Shown here: piece after piece, positions 22,925 through 33,237 of the stretch | How positions within the stretch are numbered: the stretch's first letter is position 1 | Layout: every line of letters starts with the position of its first letter | Assembly (NCBI GenBank): GCA_043228905.1 | Contig: JBHGNT010000009.1 | Coordinates: 13,702,001 to 13,766,000, forward strand | Direction of reading: 5' to 3' | DNA: 64,000 nt | DNA from: Azolla caroliniana | Lineage: Eukaryota > Polypodiophyta | The notes under the pieces: model-generated | The model's input: the letters and a program-made list of their open reading frames with translations, nothing else | Told to the model about the DNA's origin: nothing | Databases searched by the model: none | Program-made: the position numbers and the translations under genes

Positions 22925-23312
22925 GAGCCTGCGCTTGATGGTCTTCCGATCTGGATCTCGGTTTCGGAATCGGTTCCGAAACCCTCTTTTCTTCGTTGGC
23001 AAGCCATTGCCCCCTCTTTGTGTATCACGCGACGATATCCCACACGCTTTCCCATGTTTCGGTGAGGCCGCTCTCGGTAGTCGTGTCCTCCAGAAGCACT
23101 CCAAGATCCTTCCGGTCCCGGACGTCTATGGCTCGTAAGAACATGATAACTTTGTCCGGTGCGAGGATAGCTTGATGTCTCGCAGACAACCTCCCGAAAT
23201 GACTTTCGAATGCCGAAAACACATCGAGGACCTTCATCCCCTTGTCCGGCGTTTCTACCCAATCCTCGAATCCTCTCCGTGTTGCCTTGGAGGAGTCCTC
23301 GATAGCGAATGT
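22925..23312 (-). pseudogene. GypA gag, middle part
   Basis: Minus strand frame 23312-23025 reads TTFAIEDSSKATRRGFEDW, VFSAFESHFGRL and KVIMFLRAIDVRDR, a capsid-like helical segment. It is the direct continuation of the gag N-part at 24658-24332 across the solo LTR. The next frame (to about 22925) links to the zinc-knuckle ORF. Confidence 0.7.
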
Positions 23313-24327
23313 TGTCATGAAGATTCGTCACTACGCGCGGATCGTGAGGCGGAACCGCCGGGGTTCTGGACCAGAAGGATTTAGAGTCGATACAAGCTTT
23401 GGCGAGAAAGTACTTAAGATAGATTGGGAAAGAGAGAAGATGAGATTACACGATTGATTTGATAACGAATTTCTTCTTCTTAATTTTCATAAAAAAAACC
23501 GTGTTTTTGTCCTCCCCCTTCCCTCTTTTATAGATGCTCTCATGCATATGATGCATGTGAGGGTACAAGACATGCATAAATTGCATGTTTGCCATTTGGC
23601 GCTTAAGTATTACATGTGGTGCATGCTAACCATGTCACTCATTTTAGCACTCATGGATGAGAATTTACATGTAAAAGTACAATGATAGAAATATAATTTC
23701 AACTAAATACCATGGCTTAATGGTAAGCCATTTGACTCCTAACTTGGAGGTGCAAGGTTCGAATCCATACTTGCCCTCCTTATATATGTATATATTTTTA
23801 TATATTTATTTTATCTAGTCACCGGTTCGCCGGATACCGTCGCTGGATACCGGTGCCGCCGCCGGATGCCGCCGCCGGTTACCGGTGCCGCATGCCGCGA
23901 CCGGATTGCGGTCGGATGCCGCGGTCGGATCACCGGCTCCATCGCCGGTCCGGTTTTGGTTGGCCAAAACCCTTTTCGAGTAGCTAGCCACCTCCACTCT
24001 AAGTTCAAGTTACCTTGAACTCTCTATGCTCCACACATAGACACAAAGATAATATCTTTTGCTCCACCTTATATATGATGAGATCCGTATTTGTCGTGCC
24101 TATGTGGGATATCTCACAATTTTCTCTTTTCTTTTCACAAACTTTATACCCTCATATCTTGACATTTAGTTGTCCATTTCTCGTGTAATAAAGTGCATTC
24201 GAAACCTCCATCATTTTGTACTTAGATATTAAAAATGTTATCTTTACAATTATTGTATTACGTGATTCATACTCGATATTGTACGTTTTATGGGATTTTC
24301 ACACTATTGCCGAAAATCTTCACGACA
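23313..24327 (-). repeat. Solo LTR inserted in GypA gag
   Basis: 1015 bp, from TGTCATGAAGATTCGTC to AAAATCTTCACGACA, flanked by a 4-bp duplication ATGT (23309-23312) / ACGT (24328-24331). It shares with the GypA LTR the start TGTC.., a segment GGAACCGCCGGGGTTCTGGAC, a CCGG-rich block (23815-23950) and a tRNA-like module. No internal region remains, so it is a recombination product. Orientation is judged from similarity to GypA LTRs. Confidence 0.8.
23713..23766 (+). other. tRNA-like A/B-box module in solo LTR
   Basis: TGGCTTAATGGTAAGCC (A box with a D-stem-like GCTT/AAGC) and GGTTCGAATCC (perfect B box) 43 bases apart. This is the best preserved copy of the module. It does not fold as a full tRNA because the acceptor stem is poor. 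Confidence 0.6.
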
Positions 24328-24331
24328 ACGT

Positions 24332-24658
24332 GGTCTTTAGCGCCTCTTCAAATGCTTCCCACGTCGGATTTTGTTGTCGTAGCACGTGGATACATGCTTG
24401 AAGCCCATCGGTAGCTACCCGGTTGAAGGATGTCACTTGCAGTCCTTCCGAAATCCCGCATCGTATCATTTCCGCCTTGTAGTCCCGAAGATAGCGTGAT
24501 ACGTCCTTTCCGTTGAATTGCCCGATCCGTTGCACGAGCCGCTCTACTGCCGCCGCTATCTCCGACATCACATGTTGTTCCTGAAGCATCCGCTCGAACA
24601 TCATCATGATGTTGTTAGCCTCCAGTTGATTTTCCATCTCATAGCCACCCGTGTTCAC
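24332..24658 (-). pseudogene. GypA gag, N-terminal part
   Basis: Minus strand; begins at an ATG at 24658 just inside the 5' LTR. It reads ERLVQRIGQFNGKDVSRYL and NPTWEAFEEALKTTL, a gag-like arrangement (a GKDV patch, then a tryptophan-centred segment). It is interrupted after KTT by the solo LTR. Confidence 0.7.
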
Positions 24659-24675
24659 GTCGGGTTCACCACTTG

Positions 24676-26330
24676 TGTCGTGCCTTACGGCTCCGGATCA
24701 TTGCGTGAGTCGGGTGGGAACTGCTGGGGTTTTGGACTAGGAGGAAAGAAAATTCTAAGGCAATTAAGAATATGAAATATATTGTAAGAAAGAAACATAT
24801 GAAAAACTCGTGAATCCCACGAGTATAGTGTATTAGTGAGTTCTCAAATTAAGAGAGAAAAATAGTTAGCAAACTCGTGGATCCCACGATTATATTAATC
24901 AACCCTTGTAAAATAATCAACAAACTCTATACATCTTTCTCTCTTCCTTATATAGTGTTGGAAGAGTCTAAATTTATCACATGCAAGCATCATGCTTTTT
25001 CTATCTTTAGTTTTCATGCACACTTCATGTGCACGATTAACTTTCTATCTCATCTTTTCTTTTAACTCGAGTGTCTATGCATGAATAACTTTTTGTACCA
25101 TGCATGTCTAGATATTTTACATGGGATAAAGTTTAGTATAACTTTAAAATTTATAATACGCTGTCGTAGTGTATTTCGTACACTACGTGAAAAAGTAAAA
25201 AATAATATAAACGATTTAATTACATATAAATAAATAAAATAAGAATATCAAAATATTTATCACGTGCATTAGGCAAGATTCGAACCCTATACCTCCACGT
25301 AGCCAAACCTCAACTTTACCATTATGCTACCTTATCTTTAGTGTTCTACAAATAGATTTAATAACTATAAGTGCTTTATTTGCACCTACCTTTATTAAAA
25401 GGTAAATCGTGCATTTTTAGAGTGCGTGAATATTTTGTAGAAAAACGCAAGCAACTAAAAAGTGACTCATGCACATCTAGCGTGCATGAGCACTATATTT
25501 AGCAAATAAAAGCAAGGATTAGAAAAGCATCACATGCACATTTAGTGTGCATGAACATATTAGAAAAAAAAGCATGTAGCTATGCTTAGTCTCTCCCATC
25601 ACTACATAAGGATGGGGAGCACAATGTAATAGTGTGTGAAATATTTGGGAAATTGGATATATTTCCTAAAACACCAATTAACAAACTATACTCGTGGGAT
25701 TCACGAGATTTCTATATCTATTTCTTTCAATCTAAATACATATTCTTATCTAAATATTGATTAATCGAATAAAATACACTCGTGGGATTCACGAAATTTC
25801 TATCTCTCTTTCTAATAATCTATTTATTACTAGCCTCATCTCATATTCTTCTTTCTCCTAGTCCAAAACCTCGGCGGTTCCCACCCGACTCACGCAACGA
25901 TCCGGAGCCGAAAGGCACGACAACGCTAGTATAATGATAAGGCTTAACATTATTAACATGGAGGTGCAATGTTCGATTCTTGCCCTATGCATGTAATATA
26001 TAATTTTATACTTTCTTCTATTTACAAATATGTCTCTTCATCTGGCGAGAGACTCACACCGGCCTTCTTCATCCGGCTCTTGCCGGTTCTGCTTCATCCG
26101 GTTCTCGCCAGTTTTCTTTATCCGGTTCTTACTGGATCCTTCTTACCGATCCTCTTCGTTCGTTTCTCACTGACTCTCACCGGCCTTCTTCATCCGGCTC
26201 TTGCCTAGTTCTGCTTATCGGTTTCGGTCCTCACCGGTTCTTCCTTCCGGTTCTCACTGGGTACTCCATATCTTATCCGGAGAAACCAAAAATGTAATTT
26301 TTCACGTAGTGTGCGAATTACACTACGACA
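24676..26330 (-). repeat. GypA 5' LTR, interrupted by a solo LTR
   Basis: 890 bp once the 761-bp insertion (25162-25922) and one ACGC are removed, the same length as the left LTR. Palindromes lie at 24807-24823 and 24874-24890. The tRNA-like module is at 25927-25980, split off by the insertion just before its A box. Confidence 0.92.
25162..25922 (+). repeat. Solo LTR nested in GypA 5' LTR
   Basis: 761 bp in the opposite orientation to the host LTR, from TGTCGTAGTGTATTTCGTAC to AAAGGCACGACA, with 4-bp target duplication ACGC (25158-25161 and 25923-25926). It is related to the GypA LTR at both ends. It lacks the CCGG-rich block but has two palindromes (25691-25707, 25779-25795) and a tRNA-like module on the minus strand (25278-25329). 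Confidence 0.9.
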
Positions 26331-27889
26331 ACGTATTTGATGTGATCTTGCACCCACACCTTCTAATACAATTCTCCAGGATCCCAAGTTAATCTAGATA
26401 TTGGTCTCCTTTCCATAATCCAAATCCTCCAAAAATAATTCACCTTTTGAGGATCCGGGTCTAAGACCCAATTTGATCCATCATTTGCAATCACCCTCAC
26501 TTCATTATGCAAACAAAACCTAAACAAATCATTTTCATTAGGTGTAAAGATTAGCCAGCCTAGCATCATCTTGTACATCAAAACTCATACACTCTTGTTC
26601 CCCAATATAGGCTTTAACTCCAATTAAAACATCTAATGGAGTAAATAAACCCATCCACTTCTGTGTAGCAAATCCAATTTGCAACTGAGTATTTAAAAGG
26701 GAATATTGTATTGCAGAATGCATTATCTTCCCACCCCTTATATTACTAATTAGTATCATTTGTTGATCTATAGGTTTAGACAGAAATGTTGTCCATGCAC
26801 CTATAGACTGTGTTGGCCCATGATCTAATTTTGCCCATGCACATCTAGTACGCATTCCCAACATTTGCCCTCTCTGCCCAATCAACCATGAATTCCAAAT
26901 CAGGGGTTGTCTACAAAATTCAAATTCTGTTTTTGGCAATGTCTTAACTAAATTAAGAGAAATATCTTTCCATGCATTAAGAACACATTGAGCAAATCTC
27001 TCTTCCTAGTTTGTGGCCAAAACCAATTTGTTATGTTCCATAAAAGCCCATCTAAAACTAGGCCTCCAATCTTCACAAGTTTTGGGACAAAACTTTTGCA
27101 ATTCATAAAACAACAATTGTTTCCAAGGTTCCGATCCTGGAACAATCCTCGAATCACTAATTTTGCAATCAAAGCTTTGGACTGTTGTAATGGATCTACA
27201 ATCCCTAATCCTCCTTGATCAAATGACTTAATAATTGTGGGCCAAGAGACTTTTGCCATGGCATGGCTTCCATCATTACCAGACCACAAATAATTTCGGA
27301 TCAATCTTCATAATTGTCCCATACATGATCTTGAAAAACTCCAACATGACATAATATACCAAAGACTAGAGAACAAAACTTGATTAACAACTATCACTCT
27401 ACCCGCAAATGATGGTTTAGCTTTAGTCCAAAACAATTGTTTTTTCGTGATTTTCAATCGCAAAGAAGCAACCTAAATTTCTAAAGAAATATTCAAACCT
27501 ACTTGACATCCCAAATATCTAACTGAAGTGCCCTTGGGAATCCATCAGAAATCTGAATGAGGACTTCATTGTGGAGTTGTGGAATTGGATGACACCAAAA
27601 AACCCACTGATTTATTCCAATTAATTGATGCACCTAAAGCCATTTAAAATGTTTGCACTGCTGTGTACATTTCTGCAGATTATTATTTTGACCATCCAGA
27701 TACAAACTTGTATCGTCAACAAATTCTACATCGACAACATTTGTCCCATCAATGGGCATTGCTATTCCTTTCAATCCAACCTCTTCAGCAATAAAAAACA
27801 AACTCATCGCTTCAGCTAAAAACAAAAATAAATATGGTGCAAGTGGACAGCCTTGTCGTACACCTCGGGAAATTTGGAAGTCATCACCT
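26331..27889 (-). pseudogene. LINE, reverse-transcriptase palm and C-terminal region
   Basis: Minus strand. 27889-27634 encodes FQISRGVRQGCPLAPYLF and VEFVDDTSLYL, the fifth block and the catalytic (F/Y)xDD block of LINE reverse transcriptase. 27304-26948 and 26939-26363 encode the C-terminal domain (NYLWSGND, GGLGIVDPLQQSKALIAKL, then DPDPQKVNYFWRIWIMERR). Several frame changes and stops show decay. The part upstream lies at 59037-59735 beyond GypB and the part downstream at 17390-17707 beyond GypA. Confidence 0.88.
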
Positions 27890-28282
27890 TGTTGTCCGCC
27901 GGAATCGTAACCGTCAGACATAACAAATGGAAAATAGAGTGTTATATTAAGAGCGTTAAAGACGCGGGTAACGGTTCACTCAGGGAACGTAATTGATTAG
28001 AAGCCCTGTGTATATAAGGGGCGAAAGAACACTGTAAAAAGTAGTGTATTGTAAGAGCGCCGTTTTAATATAGTTTTATCGTCTCTGATCTTGGTGTTCT
28101 ATTTATTGGTCTCTTGTTTCGTTTCTCGTTCTCTGTAGAAGACTGTGTTGAAGTAAATACAAGGTGAGTACGCGTTGGGTAACTACGCTCTTATGGAGGT
28201 TCGGTTGTAGCCGTCCCCCCTTTACGCCTTACAAATCACGCACTACACATCCCTATTCCCTTGCACCACGATCACCTTGTAA
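27890..28282 (+). repeat. GypB 5' LTR, first part
   Basis: Starts TGTTGTCCGCCGGAATCG; contains TATA-like GTATATAAGGGGCG near 28010. It is cut at TGTAA (28278-28282) by CopC and resumes at 43736. Confidence 0.92.
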
Positions 28283-28698
28283 TGTAAAATAATACGTGTG
28301 CGGACGCGTGCGCGTAAACATAGAGTACACAGTTCGGTAAACGCAGAAAACATAGAGATGGAGATGGAGATGGAGATGGAGATGGAGAGAGAGAGAGAGA
28401 GAGCAGATACACAACTCTATTCAAAATAATTCTCAGTCTGTATATGTTTTGTGCTTAGTGAGCACATTTTATACAAGACCTGACAATTGGGCTGAAACAA
28501 TTACTAACAGTACTTGACTGCTCATAAATGAGCCGACTACACACACTCCCAAAATTATCCCTTACGAGGAATAACTTCCTAATGGCCTCTCGGTTTATGC
28601 ACCACTACGGCTTATTGTGCGCACGGTTTTACGCACCGAGTTTACGCACTGGGTTACGCACCCGATTACGCAGTGAATGTTGAGCTTGTCTCTCAACA
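28283..28698 (-). repeat. CopC 3' LTR
   Basis: 416 bp; on the minus strand starts TGTTGAGAGACAAGCTCAACA (a small inverted repeat) and ends with TTTACA. It contains the expanded (GAGATG)n and (GA)n run at 28355-28403. Confidence 0.93.
28355..28403 (+). repeat. (GAGATG)n/(GA)n microsatellite in CopC 3' LTR
   Basis: Absent from the 5' LTR of the same element, where only GAGAGAGAG remains, so it expanded after insertion. Confidence 0.9.
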
Positions 28699-28899
28699 CT
28701 TCCCCTCAAGCTCAACTTGAGGTTCCGTCCGCTCTTCCGGATCTATGCTCCGGTTCCTTTTAGCTTCACGCCTTGCTCGCGCTCCTCGACCCGTTCGATT
28801 CTGCGTGCGTCGACCCTTCCGGTCGGCTTGTCTACTCGTTCGGCCCTTCTCAGCTCCCTTGCTGTCAGAATGTTGGCGCGTCCTTCGCTGCCCTTTTCT

Positions 28900-29163
28900 C
28901 TACTTGGCCCTCAGTCGATTCGTAATAACCGAATTGAACATTTCGATTGAATCGAACGTTGCCGATTCAATTCCGCTTTCATCCGAATTGGTTGTCTCCA
29001 ATTCGTCTTCAGTCTTCAGGCCTTTGACAACTTCCAACCACGTCTTCATCCTGGCCTTATCTCCCCCTGATTCGGCTGTCTTCGACTCTTTCCTACGATT
29101 ACGACCCTTGCTTCTTTCTTCGGTTTCTTCAGCTGGTTCGAAATCGAATTCTTCGTCTGATTC
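28900..29163 (-). pseudogene. CopC acidic extension after RNase H
   Basis: After the TAG at 29164-29166 the same minus-strand frame continues for 87 codons to a TAG at 28900-28902. The stretch is acidic (ESDEEFDFEPAEETEE, then TEDELETTNSDESGIES). Copia polyproteins usually end soon after RNase H, so either this is an extra C-terminal domain cut off by a stop mutation or a chance open frame. No motif is recognised. Confidence 0.45.
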
Positions 29164-32100
29164 CTAATCACGGTCACTTCTGTCGTGATGAACACCTCTG
29201 CTCCTTTCACGCTCTTGTTCCTGTTCTTCCTTTCTCCCCCTCAAGTTCGGCATGTCGAGGTGACACAACACTAGCTCACCCGAGAAATGTTCTAACTTGT
29301 CGAGACCAAGAGGCTTGGTGAAGATGTCGGCAACCTGCCGATCCGTCGGAACATACGCTAGTTCGACTTCACCTGAAAGGACCCGGTCACGGACAAAAAG
29401 GTAGTGCACCTTAATGTGTTTGGTCCGGATGTGAAATACGGGGTTCTTCGCAAGGTGGATATTGCTAAGGTTGTCACAATATATCATCGTCGGATCAGAC
29501 AGCTCTACAACGGATCCTGTAATAGCTGTTTCAGCCAAATGACTTCGCACATAGCGACAATCGCCCCTCGATATTCGACCTCCGTGCTCGACAGTGCCAC
29601 TATCGGCTGCTTTTTGTTGCTCCACACGATCGCTGCACTTCCTAGTGAGAATGTGTATCCAGATGTGGATCTACGATCGTGGGCATTTCCACCCCAATCG
29701 GCATCTGTGTAGCCAACTAACTGTTCGGCTACGCCTGCTCGATATAGCAACGCCATGTCTTTCGTGCTGCTTACATATCGCAATATCCTTTGCGCGCACT
29801 GAAAGTGTTCAGCCGTAGGCTGCAACATAAATTGACTGATTAAGCTGACTGGGTAGCTAAGATCCGGCCAAGTAATCGTCAAATAGATGAGGCTTCCGAC
29901 AATTTGTCGAAACCATGTCGGGTCACACACCTTTCCCGAATCTCGGTGAAGCTTTACATTTCTATCTAGAGGGGTCGAGATAGGCTTACAATTTTTCATC
30001 CCGAACTTGAAGAGCATATTCAGCGCGTAATGATGCTGGTTGCTCAATATGCATTCAGGGGTATGGATCACTTCGATCCCGAGGAAGTAATGAAGGTCTT
30101 CAAGATCCTTCATTTCAAATGATGCAGCAAGTTGAGACTTTACATAACTGATTTCGTCCAGGTCGGCACCGGCGATAACTCAATCATCAACATACAATAG
30201 AAGGCTAACCGGTCCATATTGACCTTGCCGAACAAATAGTGAAGAGTTTGATTTTGACGTCGTAAACCCCATCCTACGCAACTGTTGTGTAATCTTCGCA
30301 TTCCAGGCTTGTGGGGCTTGCTTAAATTCGTAAAGTGACTTCTTCAGTCATCAAACTGCTGAAGTGTTTCGTTCAAATAGAAATCCGAGGGGCTGTACCA
30401 TGTACACTTGTTCCTCAAGATCACCTTGTAGGAACGCGTTCTTTACATCCATTTGATGTAAATGCCACCCCTTCGCCGTTGCTATGGCTAGCAAGACACG
30501 CACGGTAGTCATCTTCGCGATCGGTGCAAAGGTCTCATCGTAATCCACGACGTGCTTCTACGCGTAGCCTTTTGCAACCAATCGGGGCTTATATCGGTTG
30601 TCAGAGCCGTTCGTGTTGTATTTGACCTTGTACACCCACCTACATCCAATCGGCTTCACACCCTTTGGTGCATCAACTAGGTCCCACGTCTCATTCTGCA
30701 TTAAAGCGCTCATCTCTTCCTCCATTGCAGCACGCCAATTTGCGTCTTTCTCTGCTTCTGCGTTGCTCCCCGGCTCACACACTTCCTCCACTCACGTCAT
30801 GTACGCATAATGGTGCGCCATGTATTCATTGTACATGTATCTCTACACGGTGTTCTTCAGGCGGGTAGATCGGCGTAATACGTGATTACTTGATTTCATG
30901 ACCTTTTCGGCCAATTTTGACCTCTTTCGCAGAGGTTCCTTTATGATCGGCTCGATGTCAGATTCACTCCGAACTGAATTGGCGTTGCCAAAATTGTACT
31001 CCTCCTTGCGCGTAAACCGTCTCCTCGGTTCTTTACGCGGGGACATCATGGTCGAGTCTCCACTATTCGCTGTCTCTTCAATAGGTTGGCCATTTCGGTC
31101 CAACCCCTCATTCTGCCCACTCAGCCGAAATGAGATCGGACTCTCTCTCAGAGCTCCGATGTCCTCATCATGCGAAGGCATCTCGGCCTCACTGACTTCT
31201 TCTTCAGAATTCGGAATGGAGTCATGAGGTACTGGAGGGGAAGGCAAGTACCATGAAGCGGACTCTTTGAACACAACATCTCGACTTATGCGCACTTCCT
31301 TTGTTCGGGGGTGATAAATCTTATACCCCTTCTGCTCGTGTGGATGGCCAACTAAGATGCAATTTTCGGCTTTGGCATCCAACTTCCTCCTCTTTTCCTT
31401 CGGCACATGCACATATGCAATGCTACCCGAAATACAATTCATGTGGCGACACTCCTCCATTAGCAGAAGTCCGATTCTGAAGGTAGACAACCGTCCTCAC
31501 GGCTTCGGCCCAATAAAATTTCGGCATATTCTGCTCTTCAAGCATTGCCCTGACCGCTTCTTCAATTGTCCAATTCTTCCTTTCCGCTACGCCATTCTAC
31601 TCCGGCGTATATCTACATGAGAATTCACGCCGAATTCCGTCCTTCTGTAGATAACTCATGAACTAGTCGGAGAAGTACTCCTTCCCGCCATCAGACCGTA
31701 GGCATTTGATATTGCGCCCTGTTTCCCTTTCCACGAGGCTCTTCAACTTAAGGAAACATGCAAAGACTTTGCTCTTCTTCGCGATCGTGCATGCCCACGT
31801 GTGCCGAGTAAAGTCGTCGATGAAGGTTACGAAGTAACGGCTTCCACCGAGACTCACGTTCTATGCCGGTCCCCACACATCCGAATGGATTAAATCAAGT
31901 GGATTTCGACTCTGATTACACTCATTGGGGAATGGAAGTCGGTGTTGTTTTTCCATCTGACAAGCTTCGCTGACTTGGCCATTACGGCCCCGAAATTTCT
32001 ACGAGCCGAAAACAATGTTCTTTGTTTGCATCTCACGAAGCCGTAGGAAATTTACATGGTCGAACAACTTGTGCGATAGGTCGATATCTGATTCGACCTT

Positions 32101-32766
32101 TTGTCCATTCGCGTACAACGTGGTTTCGGCTTGATTAGTGTCCAGGATAAACATCCTCCCTTTACGGCGCGCTTGCGTGATTACTTTGCCTTCCTCTTCT
32201 ATGAAACAACCAAGATGTATGAATCGAACCTGCATTCTCTAGTCGACGATCTGACTGACCGACACCAGGTTCTTCGTTATTGTCAGGATGTGCAACACGT
32301 TCATGAGTTTCCCTTTCTACCCGACGTGGATGAGGGGAACTTCGCTAACATGTTCGATGATATGCGGAGTTTCGTCTCCCATTTTGACCACTCCTTGCGA
32401 TTCCGGTTTCTCCAAGTATGAGAACCATTCCTCGTGACTCGTCATATGATTTGACGCTCTGGAATCAACATACTACACCTCCTTCGATTTCGAGGTGTTC
32501 ACGACCATAGAATTCGCCTTATGCTTCATTACGAAGGCTGGGCCCGATTTGTTTTCGGCTCGTTTAGAGCCTTCTGCGTAGTGCGATCTTTGACGCCTCT
32601 CTGCATCTCTTCGGCTCAATCCGGCTTTGTCTAAATCGGCTCTCTTTTTCCAACACTCGCTCTCCTTGTGGCCTTTCTTGCCACAGTACCAACATTCCGA
32701 CGTGGCCTTCTCTTGCCGGCTTTCGGCGCCGCCATGACTCCCCCTACTTGTGGAGGGTCCGGAATT
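29164..32766 (-). pseudogene. CopC protease-integrase-RT-RNase H
   Basis: Minus strand. The zinc knuckle CWYCGKKGHKESEC lies near 32690. Integrase parts: YFVTFIDDFTRHTWACTI and CLRSDGGKEYFSD (31857-31663). 31490-30843 follows with HPHEQKGYKIYHP and an acidic linker. Reverse transcriptase: ETWDLVDAPKGVKPIGCRWV (30791-30558) and [17 protein letters not shown] (30548-30351). The catalytic LLYVDD near 30190 is followed directly by an in-frame TGA. RNase H (30113-29164) has GYTDADWGG, STSGYTFSLG and the terminal RTKHIKVHYLFVRDRV. Many stops and frame changes show it is dead. Confidence 0.9.
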
Positions 32767-33186
32767 TGTTACCGGCCGGCAAGGAGTCCAAAATACGGAG
32801 TGAAGGAATTAATTAAATATGGTTGTAAATGAGCATAGTGTGGACGGACGGACTGGAAACGGTATGCCGTTCCAGATCCGGACGGATCCCGAATAGGTGC
32901 GATAGGCACCGTTTTGTACTACGGGCCGGAAACCTATTTAAAGGCCCGGACCCCATTGTAATCGCAGCGGATAATTAATAGAGCTTATGATGTTTATACT
33001 TCTGTCTTGATTTCCGTTCTGTAATTACTGTTATATCTTACGCGTGTAATTAACCAAAGCATTCTAATCGTGTAACCTACGTAAGTTGGTGTAATCGTTG
33101 AATCTTAATCCTATGCCGTAATCACCCTTTGGTGAAGTGTCTCCGTGACACCTTGTGTTAGGCCTGGTCCGGCTAAGCGAATAACA
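32767..33186 (+). repeat. GypC 5' LTR
   Basis: 420 bp, TGTTACCGGCCGGCAAGG to AGCGAATAACA. TATTTAAAGG near 32936 is a possible TATA element. A primer-site-like TTTTGGCGACCACG follows at about 33190. Confidence 0.95.
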
Positions 33187-33237
33187 CAGTTTTGGCGACC
33201 ACGATTCCTGCTTTCTCGCAGCGAACGACGGTAATGG

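Larger units (their letters stand above)
17708..26330 (-). mobile_element. GypA: Ty3/gypsy element with 890-bp LTRs
   Basis: Coding is on the minus strand, so the right LTR is the 5' one. Order from right to left: LTR, gag N-part, solo LTR, gag/zinc knuckle/protease, pre-RT segment, inverted LTR structure, integrase, polypurine tract, LTR. The target duplication is 4 bp: ACGT on the right (26331-26334) and ACAT on the left, a CpG-type change; the LINE frame closes across the site when GypA is removed. No reverse transcriptase or RNase H is present. The protease region (IDHGSEINLMS, GKWPINTNHGWKIRAA) recalls basidiomycete-type gypsy elements. That resemblance is from memory. Confidence 0.9.

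Noticed and set aside
23815-23950. CCGG-rich block as a CpG-island promoter
   Set aside because: It is a simple degenerate repeat shared by GypA-family LTRs, not a gene-associated island.
18194-25980. True tRNA genes
   Set aside because: A and B boxes have tRNA spacing, but acceptor and T stems do not pair well and there is no convincing anticodon arm, so they are listed only as tRNA-like modules.
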